Below, in pieces: positions 1-8,806 of a stretch of DNA of 64,000 bases. The stretch spans positions 22,863 through 86,862 of the forward strand of contig CAKTTR010000001.1 of the NCBI GenBank assembly GCA_934615645.1. The letters are read 5' to 3'. Position numbers and translations under genes: made by a program. The notes under the pieces were generated by a model. The model worked only from the letters and a program-made list of their open reading frames with translations, was not told where the DNA came from and ran no database searches. Within the stretch, counting starts at the first letter, position 1; each line of letters begins with the position of its first letter. The DNA is from an uncultured Oscillospiraceae bacterium. GTDB taxonomy: Bacteria > Bacillota > Clostridia > Oscillospirales > Oscillospiraceae.

Positions 1-622
1 CCCGGTAGGAGTCGTACTGGCTGTCAAAGATCAGCGCCTGCAGCGGCGCAGCCGGGTCGCCCTGGGGGGCAGGGACGCCATGCACGATCATTTCCAGCAC
101 AGCGTGGATATTGATCCCATTTTTGGCGGAGATTTCCGGCGCGTCCATGGCGGGGATGCCGATGATATCCTCTACCTCTTGTTTGACCTCCTGGGGCCGG
201 GCAGCGGGCAGGTCAATCTTGTTGATGACCGGCAGGACCTCCAGGTCGTTGTCGATGGCCAGATACGTGTTGGCCAGCGTCTGGGCCTCGACGCCCTGGG
301 AGGCGTCCACGACAAGGACCGCGCCCTCGCAGGCGGTCAGGCTCCGGGAGACCTCATAGTTGAAGTCCACATGGCCCGGCGTGTCGATCAGGTTCAGAAT
401 ATACGTTTCGCCATCGTCTGCCTGGTACTGCAGGCGGACGGCGCGGGCTTTGATCGTGATGCCGCGCTCCCGCTCCAGGTCCATGGAGTCCAGGATTTGG
501 TCCTCCATTTCCCGCTTGTCAATGGTATTGCACTCCTCCAGCAGGCGGTCCGCTAGGGTGGATTTGCCGTGGTCAATATGGGCAATGATCGAAAAATTTC
601 TGATTTTTGCGCGATCTGTCAA
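1..622 (-). CDS. lepA: Elongation factor 4 (LepA), N-terminal part; gene runs off the left edge
   Basis: Ribosome-bound translational GTPase that back-translocates stalled ribosomes. The visible 207 residues hold the G domain: the P-loop AHIDHGKS near residue 14, the switch segment RERGITIKA, then DTPGHVDF and NKIDLPAA, all typical of LepA/EF4 rather than EF-G. The start is TTG at 620-622: it is preceded by GAGGTG six bases upstream, and an ATG further upstream (revcomp of 634-636) hits a stop after two codons. The C-terminal two thirds lie outside the window, so downstream genes cannot be judged. Confident from motifs. Confidence 0.95.
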   Translation of the reverse strand, partial: MTDRAKIRNFSIIAHIDHGKSTLADRLLEECNTIDKREMEDQILDSMDLERERGITIKARAVRLQYQADDGETYILNLIDTPGHVDFNYEVSRSLTACEGAVLVVDASQGVEAQTLANTYLAIDNDLEVLPVINKIDLPAARPQEVKQEVEDIIGIPAMDAPEISAKNGINIHAVLEMIVHGVPAPQGDPAAPLQALIFDSQYDSYR

Positions 623-707
623 GTGGTTCACCTCATAGGCGCAAGGCGCGCCGAATTCTTATTTTTTCCATTATACCGGGATTTCCGCCCTTTGTAAAGC
701 GCCTGCG

Positions 708-2441
708 TTACAGATATTGCTGCGTTGCCACGTCAATCACGCCCCGGGTTGTCAGCCGCAGCTGCGGGATGACCGGCAGGGACATGAACGAGAGCGTCAT
801 AAACGGGTCGATTCCGGTGTTGACGCCCTGGCGGAAGGCGGCGGCCTTCGCTTGCTCCAGCCGCGCGTTGACCTGGGGCAGGCTGCCCTCGCTCATCAGC
901 CCCGCGATCTCCAGCACGACCTGGCCGGTGATGCGGCCTCCGTCCGCCACGACGATGCCGCCGCCGGATGCGACGACCTGGTTGGCGGCAAAGGCCATAT
1001 CCGCCTCGTTTGCGCCGACGACAATGATATTATGGCTGTCGTGGGAGACTGAAGTCGCCACCGCGCCGGATTTCAGGCCGTAGCCCTGCAAATAGCCCAG
1101 GCCGATGTGCCCGGTGCCCTTGTGGCGTTCGATGACGGCGATCTTCAGAATATCCTGCGCGGGGTCGATATGGTCGGCATAGCCGTTGTCTGTCGTGATG
1201 ATCTCACCGGGAACCATGCCGAGCATAGCACGCTGGCGCGGGGTTGCAAAGTCGTCCGCCGTGAGGGGGGCGACGCGGAACGTGTGGTGCGCCTGGGCGA
1301 CCAGGTGCGGGTCAATCTGCGGAGGATCGAACGGGGCGACCTGCTGGCCGTCGAACATCAATTTGCCCTTTTTAAAGACCTTCTCCACCTGGAAATCCTG
1401 GAAATTATCCACGACGACCAGGTCCGCCAGGTAGCCGGGGGCGATGGCGCCCCGGTTATTGAGCAGGAAGTAGCGGGCCGCGTGATGGCAGGCGGCTTTG
1501 ACAGCAATGATCGGGTCGACGCCGTAGCGGTTGATGGCCTGGCGGATGATATCGTCGATATGGCCCTTGGAAAGGAGATCATTGGGGTGCCGGTCGTCGC
1601 AGCAGAACATGCAGCGCTCATGGTATTTCCAGTTGAGCAGCGGCGCCAGCGCCTCGAGATTCCGGGCGGCAGTGCCCTCGCGGATCATGATAAACTGGCC
1701 CCGCTGGAGCTTCCGCAGCGCGTCGTCCAGGTCGGCGCACTCGTGGTCGGAGTAGACACCGGCGGCGATATAGGTATCCAGCTCCTTGCCGGTCAGGCCC
1801 GGGGCATGGCCGTCAATCTTTTTATGATGTGCCTGGGCGGCGACGATCTTTTTGATGACCTCCTCATCGCCTCGGATGACGCCGATGTAATTCATCATCT
1901 CCGCCAGGCCCTGGACGCGGGGATAGTCATAGAACATGTCGATGGTCCGGTAGTCCAGCGTCGCCCCGGCTTCGTCCATCGGCGTGGCCGGGACGCAGGA
2001 GGGCAGCATAAACCGCACATCCACCGGCAGGCCCTCTGTTGCCTGGAGCATATACTCGATACCGTCTGTCCCCATGACGTTGGTGATCTCATGGGGATCT
2101 GTGACGACGGTCGTCGTCCCGTGGGGCAGGACGGCTTTGACAAATTCTGTCGGGGAAACCATGCTGCTCTCCAGGTGGATATGGGCATCCAGAAACCCGG
2201 GGCAGACGATCTTACCAGTGAGGTCCAGCTCCTGCTCCCCGGCATAGTCGCCGATGCCGACGATCAGCCCATTGGCGCAGGCGATATTTGCCGTGCATAG
2301 TTCGTTGGAGAATACGTTGACATACGTCGCGTTTTTCAGGACCAGATCCGCTTTTTCCCGCCCGGAGGCTGCCTCGATAATCCGGCGCTTGTTTGCAAGC
2401 TTTCGATTGATCTTGCCGACGTAGCTTTCCTGCTGTGCCAT
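708..2441 (-). CDS. ade: Adenine deaminase
   Basis: Converts adenine to hypoxanthine plus ammonia in purine salvage. The 577-residue protein has the usual adenine-deaminase length. It shows the metal-binding DAHIHLESSM motif after the amidohydrolase N-terminal beta domain, then TDPHEITNV, GHAPGLTGK and DDRHPNDLL, all diagnostic for this family. A longer reading frame runs upstream to 2639, but ATG at 2439-2441 gives the normal N-terminus (MAQQESY) and follows the promoter at 2480-2509, so it is preferred. Together with the 8-oxoguanine-deaminase-like gene at 3857-5251 it points to local purine catabolism. Confidence 0.95.
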   Translation of the reverse strand: MAQQESYVGKINRKLANKRRIIEAASGREKADLVLKNATYVNVFSNELCTANIACANGLIVGIGDYAGEQELDLTGKIVCPGFLDAHIHLESSMVSPTEFVKAVLPHGTTTVVTDPHEITNVMGTDGIEYMLQATEGLPVDVRFMLPSCVPATPMDEAGATLDYRTIDMFYDYPRVQGLAEMMNYIGVIRGDEEVIKKIVAAQAHHKKIDGHAPGLTGKELDTYIAAGVYSDHECADLDDALRKLQRGQFIMIREGTAARNLEALAPLLNWKYHERCMFCCDDRHPNDLLSKGHIDDIIRQAINRYGVDPIIAVKAACHHAARYFLLNNRGAIAPGYLADLVVVDNFQDFQVEKVFKKGKLMFDGQQVAPFDPPQIDPHLVAQAHHTFRVAPLTADDFATPRQRAMLGMVPGEIITTDNGYADHIDPAQDILKIAVIERHKGTGHIGLGYLQGYGLKSGAVATSVSHDSHNIIVVGANEADMAFAANQVVASGGGIVVADGGRITGQVVLEIAGLMSEGSLPQVNARLEQAKAAAFRQGVNTGIDPFMTLSFMSLPVIPQLRLTTRGVIDVATQQYL

Positions 2442-2479
2442 AAAAAATGCCGCCCTTTCCTTTGTAGTTTGATGGCTCG

Positions 2480-2509
2480 ATTTTACCATAGCTTCGTGAA
2501 TTTGTCCAA
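2480..2509 (-). promoter_or_regulatory. Sigma-A-type promoter of ade
   Basis: On the minus strand TTGGAC (2504-2509) is followed after 18 bases by TAAAAT (2480-2485), about 40 bases before the ade start. Good match to the housekeeping consensus. No purine-riboswitch core was seen in the leader. Confidence 0.55.
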
Positions 2510-2559
2510 TCGAAAACGGGAATTTTCTTGTTTTGACGTAAAAATAACCGAGAAAGGGG

Positions 2560-2590
2560 TTGACAATATAGTTGGTATATGCAGTACACT
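2560..2590 (+). promoter_or_regulatory. Candidate promoter of the orphan non-coding RNA
   Basis: A perfect TTGACA at 2560-2565 is followed by TACACT at 2585-2590 with a long 19-base spacer. It points away from ade and toward the terminator-ended, gene-free stretch at about 2597-2998. The long spacer makes it a moderate call. Confidence 0.45.
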
Positions 2591-2596
2591 GCAGAT

Positions 2597-2998
2597 AGAA
2601 GCCAAGCAAAGCGGAAAACGGCGAATCAGAGCGGCGCATAAATGGGAGGCGCTGCCGAGGCTGCCGTACCGGTGGGGCAGCACCCCTGGTTCCGCTTTGG
2701 CCTGCAAAGGCACGGAGACTTTGGCGGCGGGTGAGAGCGCATGTCAGACGCGCGGATCATGTTTGTTCTTCCTGGACATTGCACTTTTTGTGCAATGCGA
2801 TTGGCAGCTTATGACAGGCTTGCTTCCTGTGTTCTCCCAACCTCCTTTGGCGGCGATGCCGCCTGCGGCCCGGTTTCCCGCTCACACCGGGCTGCCGCAC
2901 CGGTCCACTGGATGCCCGAATAGGGGCGGGCGACCGGTCAGGCCGGTGCTTCTCCGCATCTGGGCGCGCTGCAGACTCGCTGCAGCGCGCCCTTTTTC
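2597..2998 (+). ncRNA. Putative structured non-coding RNA of about 400 nt, family unknown
   Basis: The stretch between ade and merR has no credible protein gene but has a plus-strand promoter, many GC-rich hairpins and a strong terminator. Visible stems include GCTGCC/GGCAGC near 2660, CATTGCAC-TTTTT-GTGCAATG near 2778-2798, ACAGG/CCTGT near 2812, GGCGGC-GAT-GCCGCC near 2850, GCCCGGT/ACCGGGC near 2868-2892 and GCACCGG/CCGGTGC near 2897-2948. It lacks the conserved cores of RNase P RNA, tmRNA and SRP RNA, and of the lysine, FMN, TPP and cobalamin riboswitches. Both flanking genes are on the other strand, so it appears to be an independent transcript. Confidence 0.5.
2962..2998 (+). terminator. 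Strong intrinsic terminator of the orphan RNA
   Basis: Perfect 13-bp stem GGGCGCGCTGCAG / CTGCAGCGCGCCC with a 5-base loop, followed by TTTTT. It is oriented for plus-strand transcription, although no plus-strand gene lies upstream. Confidence 0.9.
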
Positions 2999-3082
2999 TA
3001 TTATGCTATCAAGGCAAAAAGCGCCCGGCCCAGGGCCTGCGCGTGCAGAACGGCAGGGCTTGGGCCGGGGCAGCCAGTGCGG

Positions 3083-3853
3083 TCAAGCGTCTAGAATGGG
3101 GATCTGAATTTCTGTAATATAATTCTCCTGCGCCGTTTCAATAAATTGGTCGACGATATTGAAATGCAGCGCATCGTCGGACAGTGGCAGCTCGGGATGG
3201 GCGCGGCGGAGCTGGCAGCCAAAGTCGATGGCATCGGGATACGTGCCCTGGAAGTGGGCGCAGAGCACCTGCATGGCGGGCAGCGTCTCGACCTGTTCCA
3301 GATAGCGCACCGGGACGGACTGGGAGGGCTCCAGATAAGCGCCGAAGGAGATTCGGGGTTGGCCCGACGGCGCGTCCTGCACAAAAGCGATGGTCGGGTA
3401 AAAGTAGAAGATCTCGTTTTGGTACAGCGTTGCTTCCTCCCCCAGGGGGATGTATTTTCGCTCCGGCAGCGTCTGGATCGAAGCCTGACCCAACGCCATC
3501 TGCTCAAGCTGCTGCTCGACATACTGGAGCTTGCGCTGCAGGACCTCGTCCATAGCCAGCATTTTCTGGCATTGCTGCTGCAGGAGGGTCGACTGCTTTT
3601 TCAGCTCCTGGATCGCACTGCTGCGGTTGTGCAGATCGAGATACTTCTTGACCTGGGCGATGGAAAAGCCCAGCTTTCGCAGATAGCAGATGAGAGCCAG
3701 GCCGTAGACCTGGTCGAAGCGGTACATGCGGTAGTTGTTCTCCGGATTGCGATAGGCCGGGGAGAAAATTTTCTCCCGGTCGTAGTATTGCAGCGTCTGC
3801 TTGTTGAGATGGAACAGCGCGCTCATCTGCCCGACATTCAGGTATTCCCGCAT
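3083..3853 (-). CDS. MerR-family transcriptional regulator with C-terminal effector domain
   Basis: The 256-residue protein starts with a MerR winged-helix domain (about residues 5-75; NKQTLQYYDREKIFSPAY, the NYRMYRF wing, LRKLGFSIAQVKKYL). A helical linker rich in Q/L (about 80-125, the MerR dimerisation coiled coil) follows, then a 130-residue domain of GyrI-like/effector-binding type. It starts 3 bases after the stop of the upstream amidohydrolase gene, so the two form an operon. The operon promoter has the long spacer that MerR proteins need, so autoregulation plus control of the deaminase is the simplest reading. The effector is unknown; a purine or oxidised purine is an inference from the neighbour. 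Confidence 0.88.
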   Translation of the reverse strand: MREYLNVGQMSALFHLNKQTLQYYDREKIFSPAYRNPENNYRMYRFDQVYGLALICYLRKLGFSIAQVKKYLDLHNRSSAIQELKKQSTLLQQQCQKMLAMDEVLQRKLQYVEQQLEQMALGQASIQTLPERKYIPLGEEATLYQNEIFYFYPTIAFVQDAPSGQPRISFGAYLEPSQSVPVRYLEQVETLPAMQVLCAHFQGTYPDAIDFGCQLRRAHPELPLSDDALHFNIVDQFIETAQENYITEIQIPILDA

Positions 3854-3856
3854 GGC

Positions 3857-5251
3857 TCAGCACCCGGCTTTCTGAAAAACTGGGCACTGGGAGCGCAGGG
3901 CGCTTTCGTGAGCTCTGTCTGCCTCAACAGCCAAGCGGCGCTCATCAATGCCGGTGAGCTTGACACCGTCAAAGACGATTTTGCCACCGATCATCGTCAT
4001 GGCGACATTGCCGGTCAGGCCGACGCGGCCGATGAGATTTTTGGGGTCGTGGGTCGCGCCGACAAGCTCCAGCGTTGTCCCGTCGATCATAAACAGGTCC
4101 GCTGCCTTGCCGGGGGCCAGGGACCCCAGGTCGCTGCGACCCAGGGTTTTGGCGCCGCCTGCCGTGGCGATCTTTAGAATATCATACGCTGTGACCGCAC
4201 CGCCCCGCTCCTTGCCGAAGTAGCACTGCATATAATAGGCGGTGCGGATGGAGTCGAGCAGGTTGGACGAGTCGTTGGTGGCCGAGCCATCGCAGCCCAG
4301 GCTGAGACAGACGCCGTCGCGCAGCATCTGCTTCATGGGCAGGATCGGGAAACCGCTGAGGATAGCCGGTGCGGGGCAGTGGGAGACGCCCGCGCCATAA
4401 TCGCCAATTATTTTGTATTCCTCCGGCGTCAGCTCCCAGCAGTGGGCAAACCAGACATTTTCACCCAAAAAGCCCAGACGGCGGCACCATTCCAGGGTGC
4501 GCATCCCATAGCGGGCCTGCATAAATTCGTTTTCGCCCTCCCCCAGGTGGGTGTGCAGGCGGCAGCCGGTCTCCTTAGCCAGGGCGACGGAGGCGGTGAA
4601 GCAGTCTGCGGCGCAGTTCATGGGCTGGCAGGGGGCGATGACGATCTGCCGCATGGAGAAGGGGCTTGCGTCGTGGTATTTTTCGATGAGTGCGCGGGTG
4701 TGGGCGATGAAGGTCTCCGTGTCCTCCCGGATATCGTCAGGAATGGGGCTGCCGTCGGACATGGGGCGGGTGTTGGTCGCGCGCCCGGCGTGATAGCGGA
4801 TGCCGATCTGCTGGGCCGCCTCCATCTGCCGGTCGATCGACGCCTTGCCGGTACGGGCGTTGAAGCAGTATTGGTGGTCAAAGGCAGTGGTGCAGCCGTG
4901 CTTGATCAGGTCTGCCATGGCGGTCAGCGCGGAATAGTACATGACATCACTGTCGACATAGCGGACTGCCTGGAAAAAGACGTCCAGCCATTCCAGGACG
5001 GTCATATTTGGGTAATCGATGGTGGTCAGGTTGCGGATAAAGGTCTGGAAAAAGTGGTGGTGCGTATTGACAAGGCCCGGGTAGATCAGCTTCCCGGTGG
5101 CGTCGATGACCTGGGCACTTTCGCAGGAGATATGCGGGGCAATTTCAAGGATTTTTTGGTCTTCGATCAGAAGATCACAGTGTTCATAGACCCGGTCGCG
5201 TTCGTCGCAGCTGACAATGGCCCGGGCGTTTCGGAGCAGTGTCTTTGCCAT
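3857..5251 (-). CDS. Amidohydrolase, probably 8-oxoguanine deaminase type
   Basis: Zinc-dependent deaminase of the amidohydrolase superfamily, 464 residues. It shows GLVNTHHHFFQ (metal ligands), then HTHLGEGENE, WFAHC and LGCDGSATNDSSNLL, the pattern known from 8-oxoguanine deaminase and the AtzB group; the alternative is a related SsnA/guanine-deaminase-like enzyme. Two ATG codons lie side by side; the second (5249-5251) is six bases from GAGGA and is preferred over 5252-5254. It forms an operon with the MerR gene and lies next to adenine deaminase, consistent with turnover of damaged or dietary purines. Confidence 0.8.
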   Translation of the reverse strand: MAKTLLRNARAIVSCDERDRVYEHCDLLIEDQKILEIAPHISCESAQVIDATGKLIYPGLVNTHHHFFQTFIRNLTTIDYPNMTVLEWLDVFFQAVRYVDSDVMYYSALTAMADLIKHGCTTAFDHQYCFNARTGKASIDRQMEAAQQIGIRYHAGRATNTRPMSDGSPIPDDIREDTETFIAHTRALIEKYHDASPFSMRQIVIAPCQPMNCAADCFTASVALAKETGCRLHTHLGEGENEFMQARYGMRTLEWCRRLGFLGENVWFAHCWELTPEEYKIIGDYGAGVSHCPAPAILSGFPILPMKQMLRDGVCLSLGCDGSATNDSSNLLDSIRTAYYMQCYFGKERGGAVTAYDILKIATAGGAKTLGRSDLGSLAPGKAADLFMIDGTTLELVGATHDPKNLIGRVGLTGNVAMTMIGGKIVFDGVKLTGIDERRLAVEADRAHESALRSQCPVFQKAGC

Positions 5252-5277
5252 CATGCTTCCTCGCTTTCTGCAAAGTG

Positions 5278-5321
5278 ATAGTATAATAATATTATAAACC
5301 ATATATATACTATACTGTCAA
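5278..5321 (-). promoter_or_regulatory. MerR-type promoter with 19-bp spacer and inverted repeat
   Basis: On the minus strand TTGACA (5316-5321) and TATAAT (5291-5296) are both perfect but separated by 19 bases, the hallmark of promoters activated by MerR proteins through DNA distortion. An inverted repeat ATAGTATA (5278-5285) / TATACTAT (5306-5313) spans the -10 and part of the spacer. It drives the deaminase-merR operon. Confidence 0.7.
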
Positions 5322-5395
5322 GTGCGGGCGCGAAAGAAGGCAGTATTTTTCCAGCTGCGCTGCCGGCTCTGGGACGGATTTGATTTGTTTAGACA

Positions 5396-5436
5396 CGCGA
5401 AAAGCGCACACCAGGCATGCCCGGTGCGCGCTTTGG
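5396..5436 (-). terminator. Intrinsic terminator downstream of dapD
   Basis: On the minus strand AAAGCGCGCACC pairs with GGTGTGCGCTTT across a GC-rich loop and runs into TTTTCG, about 110 bases after the dapD stop. Confidence 0.6.
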
Positions 5437-5545
5437 TTAGGGGTAAAATCTATGTGCAGTTTTGCTGGAAATTTCCCATCATTGCTTGACAAGAGCGTGG
5501 TTTCTCCCTATGATATGGGCAAACCGGAGCGGCGGCGCGGGGGCG

Positions 5546-6244
5546 TTACAGGGCCCGCAGGGCGTCGACCAGCGCGGTCTTCCCGGCGGTCTTCTTGTCC
5601 TTTGTTTTGATCTTCCGGGCGGGGACGCCTGCCATTACCGCGCCCGGCTCGACATCGTTTACCACGACGGCCCCAGCGGCGATGACGGCACCCTTGCCGA
5701 CATGGACCCCTTCGATCACGACGGCGTTGGCCCCGATGAGCACATCGTCCTCAATGATGACTGGCGTCGCGCTGGCCGGTTCGACGACGCCCGCCAGGAC
5801 AGCGCCCGCGCCGACGTGGCAGTTTTTGCCGACAGTCGCGCGCCCGCCCAAGACGGCGCCCATGTCGATCATCGTGCCTGCGCCGATGATCGCGCCGATG
5901 TTGATGATCGCGCCCATCATAATAACGGCATTATCGCCGATCTCGACATTTTCCCGGATGATCGCGCCCGGCTCGATGCGGGCGTTGATGGGCTTGAGGT
6001 CCAGCATGGGGATGGCGGAGTTGCGGCAGTCGTTCTCAATGACCAGCTGGGCGATCTTGTCCGCGTGGGCTTCCAGCACCGGGCCGATGTCCTTCCAGTC
6101 GCCGAAGACGATCTTCGTCCCGGACCCGGCGGCAAACACCTGGGCGTTCGGGAATTCGACCGGCTGGGTCTCCTGCAAGAATACCCGGACGGGGGTCTTT
6201 TTCTCCGATGTGCGGATATATTCAATGATTTCCTGTGCATTCAT
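5546..6244 (-). CDS. dapD: Tetrahydrodipicolinate N-acetyltransferase
   Basis: Acetylates 2,3,4,5-tetrahydrodipicolinate in the acetylase branch of diaminopimelate/lysine synthesis. The 232-residue protein has a short N-terminal domain and then left-handed beta-helix hexapeptide repeats (runs like [20 protein letters not shown] from about residue 105) ending in AGVPARKIK. The DapH form used by Firmicutes has this length. ATG at 6242-6244 is chosen because AAAGGGG lies about 9 bases upstream; an in-frame ATG at 6284-6286 has no such support. The M20 deacetylase at 6418 is divergent and dapA-dapB lie nearby, so the acetylated-intermediate route is nearly complete here. Confidence 0.95.
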   Translation of the reverse strand: MNAQEIIEYIRTSEKKTPVRVFLQETQPVEFPNAQVFAAGSGTKIVFGDWKDIGPVLEAHADKIAQLVIENDCRNSAIPMLDLKPINARIEPGAIIRENVEIGDNAVIMMGAIINIGAIIGAGTMIDMGAVLGGRATVGKNCHVGAGAVLAGVVEPASATPVIIEDDVLIGANAVVIEGVHVGKGAVIAAGAVVVNDVEPGAVMAGVPARKIKTKDKKTAGKTALVDALRAL

Positions 6245-6417
6245 AAGCCATTGCCCCTTTGTAAAGTTTAGAAGTTTAGAAGTCAATTTTAGTACGGATC
6301 CCGGCGCAAAGCGCGTCCCGCGTTTGCGCCAGCTCTCGTATATTTATCTTTATCATAGCACGGCCCGGCGGGAATTTCCACTATTATTCCTCCGCCTGCG
6401 CCGGAAATGGAGGAACT

Positions 6418-7515
6418 ATGCTGCAAATGATCGAAGACCGCCGGGCGCTGCACCAGATCCCGGAATTGGACCGGCAGCTGCCGGAGACGCTGGCCTATCT
6501 GACTGCCGCCCTGGCCCCGCTGCGCTGCCGCCTGCTGCGGCCCATGGCGGGGGCGCTGTGCGCGTATTTTGACTTCGGCGCGGCGCGCACCATTGCGTTC
6601 CGCTCCGATGCCGACGCGCTGCCGGTGCAGGAGCAGACGGGGCTGCCCTTTGCCTCGCGCCACCCGGGGAAAATGCACGCCTGCGGCCATGATGCGCATA
6701 TGGCGATGCTGCTGGAGCTGGCCCGCCGTCTGGATCGGATGGAGGCGCTGCCGCAGAATATCCTGCTGGTCTTCCAGCCTGCGGAGGAGACGACCGGCGG
6801 CGCGCGGGACCTGTGTCAGACGGGGATCTTCCAGGAATATGGCGTAGAGGCGATCTTCGGGATGCACTTGTGGCCGGACCTGCCGTCGGGCGTCATCGCC
6901 AGCCGCAGGAATGAGATGATGAGCCGCTCCTGCGAGGTGACGGTGGAGATCACCGGGCGCTCCGCTCATATTGCCAAAGCGGCGGAGGGCATCGATGCCC
7001 TGGCTGCCGGGGTGGATTTTTACCAGCAGGTCATGGCGGCGGTGGACGCGCTGCCGCCGCAGGTGTTCCGCCTGTGTAAATTCGGCCGTATGGAGAGCGG
7101 GACGGTGCGCAATGCCGTCAGCGCCCATACTGTCCTGGAAGGGAGCCTGCGGGCGTTCCAGGACGAGGCCTTTACCGGCCTGCAGGCGCGCATTCGCGCC
7201 ATTGGCAGCGCTGTCGCCCAGAAGAGCGGCTGTCAGGTCGAGGTCACGATGAACGACGGCTATCCGGCGGTGATGAACCCCGGCGCGCTGTTTGACCGGG
7301 TGCTTGCCAGCGGGCTGGAGTTTGTGCAGCTGGACGCGCCGGTGATGATCACGGAGGATTTCTCCTGGTACCAGCGCCAGCTGTCGGGAATGTTCTTTTT
7401 CCTGGGGGTCGGCCCGGCGCCGGCGCTGCACGCGGCGGACTTCCAGTTTGACGAGGCGGCGCTGCAGCGGGGCGCGGATTTCTGGGAGCAGCTGGCCCGG
7501 CAGTACCGGCCGTGA
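6418..7515 (+). CDS. M20 peptidase-family amidohydrolase, probably N-acetyldiaminopimelate deacetylase
   Basis: Metal-dependent deacylase of 365 residues. It carries SDADALPVQE, HACGHDAHM (metal ligands), QPAEE (catalytic/metal glutamates), GMHLWP and, near the end, ITEDFSWY, the order seen in the YkuR/hippurate-hydrolase group. GGAGG lies a few bases before the ATG. Its position between dapD and the lysine-riboswitch-controlled dapA-dapB makes N-acetyl-diaminopimelate the likely substrate; other N-acyl amino acids cannot be excluded from motifs alone. Confidence 0.82.
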   Translation: MLQMIEDRRALHQIPELDRQLPETLAYLTAALAPLRCRLLRPMAGALCAYFDFGAARTIAFRSDADALPVQEQTGLPFASRHPGKMHACGHDAHMAMLLELARRLDRMEALPQNILLVFQPAEETTGGARDLCQTGIFQEYGVEAIFGMHLWPDLPSGVIASRRNEMMSRSCEVTVEITGRSAHIAKAAEGIDALAAGVDFYQQVMAAVDALPPQVFRLCKFGRMESGTVRNAVSAHTVLEGSLRAFQDEAFTGLQARIRAIGSAVAQKSGCQVEVTMNDGYPAVMNPGALFDRVLASGLEFVQLDAPVMITEDFSWYQRQLSGMFFFLGVGPAPALHAADFQFDEAALQRGADFWEQLARQYRP

Positions 7516-7551
7516 AGCGCGTTTTACGGAAATAGACAAAAGAAACGCCGG

Positions 7552-7597
7552 ATTGCAATGTATTTTTTTCGCTGTTTTGAAAAAAATACATTGCAAT
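7552..7597. repeat. Perfect 19-bp AT-rich inverted repeat after the M20 gene
   Basis: Arms at 7552-7570 and 7579-7597 are exact reverse complements around an 8-base loop. The inner part of the stem is a T7/A7 tract. It may act as a transcription stop between the deacetylase and the lysine riboswitch, but it is not a classic GC-stem terminator. Confidence 0.8.
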
Positions 7598-7628
7598 TGG
7601 GGAAAAAAGATGGTAATATATTGGCTAA

Positions 7629-7793
7629 TGATAGAGGCGCATCGCGTGATGAGTAAACAAGCTGGAAGGGGCTGTATCCCGTTGGCTTGCGGAAAGGGGC
7701 GCGTTGCCGAAGGCAGCTTCGGATACAGCGGAGCTGTGCTGGGCCGGCAAACTAATAGCTGCCGGACTGTCGCATCACTGCGGAGTGCTATCG
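7629..7793 (+). promoter_or_regulatory. Lysine riboswitch (L box) aptamer
   Basis: The leader of dapA carries the lysine-aptamer conserved elements in order: GATAGAGGCGC, GATGAGTAA, GGAAGGGG, GCCGAAGGCAG, GCTGGGCC, GGACTGTCGCATCACT, GGAGTGCTATC. P1 pairs GATAG with CTATC. A terminator hairpin follows at 7855, so lysine should cause premature termination and switch off dapA-dapB. Confidence 0.92.
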
Positions 7794-7854
7794 TTTCAAT
7801 TTGGATCGCCGGATCGTGCCCATTTGGCCGCCTGGCGGTGCAACAGGAATGCTG

Positions 7855-7889
7855 AGCAGCTGATCCGCGAGGATGCGAGCTGCTTTTTC
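7855..7889 (+). terminator. Riboswitch expression-platform terminator
   Basis: AGCAGCT (7855-7861) pairs with AGCTGCT (7878-7884) and is followed by a T tract. It lies between the lysine aptamer and the dapA ribosome-binding site. Confidence 0.8.
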
Positions 7890-7921
7890 TTATATTTTCT
7901 CACCAGAAGGAGGACAAAATT

Positions 7922-8806
7922 ATGACAGATTCGATTTTCAGAGGCATTGCCACCGCGCTGATCACCCCGTTTCGCAACGGCGAGGTGGACTATGATACCT
8001 TTGGCCGCCTGATCGATTGGCAGATCGAAAACGGGATCGACGCCCTGGTCATCTGCGGTACCACCGGCGAGGGCTCGACCCTTTCCGACGAGGAGCACAA
8101 GGCGTGCATCCGCTTCGCCGTGGAGCGGGCCGCAGGCCGGACGGTCATCATCGCCGGGACGGGCAGCAACGATACGAACTACGCCATCAACCTGACGAAG
8201 TATTCCTGCGATGTGGGCGCGGACGCGATGCTTGTCGTCACGCCTTACTATAACAAGGCCACCCAGCGGGGCCTCGTCGAGAGCTTCTACGCCATCGCCG
8301 ATGCCAGCACGAAGCCGATGATCGTCTACAACGTCCCCTCCCGCACAGGCTGCAATATCCAGCCACAGACCTACCTGAAGCTGGCGGAGCATGAGAATAT
8401 CCGGGGCATCAAGGAAGCCAACGGCGATATCTCCAGCGTCGTCGAGACCCAGTCGCTGCTGCGGGGCAAGCTGGACCTCTACTCCGGCAATGACGATCAG
8501 CTCGTGCCGATCCTGGCCATGGGCGGCGCAGGGTGCATCTCGGTCCTCTCGAACCTGATGCCCCGCCAGACCCGGGAGATCTGCGATCGCTTCTGGGCTG
8601 GGGATGTCGCTGGGGCAGCCAAGCTGCAGTGCGACTACCTGCCGCTGATCAATGCGCTGTTCAGCGAGGTCAACCCCATCCCGGTCAAGGCGGCGATGGC
8701 GGCCATGGGCTTTGGCGAAAATTCGCTGCGGCTGCCGCTGACCTGCATGGAGCAGGCCCATGCGGAGGTTTTGCTGCGGCTGATGCGGGAACAGGGGTTG
8801 ATCTGA
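7922..8806 (+). CDS. dapA: 4-Hydroxy-tetrahydrodipicolinate synthase
   Basis: Condenses pyruvate with aspartate semialdehyde, the first committed step to diaminopimelate and lysine. The 294-residue TIM-barrel protein shows CGTTGEGSTLS (substrate-binding threonines), VVTPYYNKATQ, the YNVPSRTGCN segment with the catalytic tyrosine, and IKEANGD with the Schiff-base lysine. AGGAGG precedes the ATG. It lies under the lysine riboswitch, and its stop overlaps the dapB start. Confidence 0.98.
   Translation: MTDSIFRGIATALITPFRNGEVDYDTFGRLIDWQIENGIDALVICGTTGEGSTLSDEEHKACIRFAVERAAGRTVIIAGTGSNDTNYAINLTKYSCDVGADAMLVVTPYYNKATQRGLVESFYAIADASTKPMIVYNVPSRTGCNIQPQTYLKLAEHENIRGIKEANGDISSVVETQSLLRGKLDLYSGNDDQLVPILAMGGAGCISVLSNLMPRQTREICDRFWAGDVAGAAKLQCDYLPLINALFSEVNPIPVKAAMAAMGFGENSLRLPLTCMEQAHAEVLLRLMREQGLI

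Noticed and set aside
2597..2998. Assignment of the orphan RNA to RNase P RNA, tmRNA, SRP RNA or 6S RNA
   Set aside because: GTGAGAGCGCA resembles a piece of RNase P RNA, but the GAGGAAAGTC and ACAGAA cores are missing; no tmRNA tag frame or SRP GGAAGCAGC loop; ends do not pair as in 6S.
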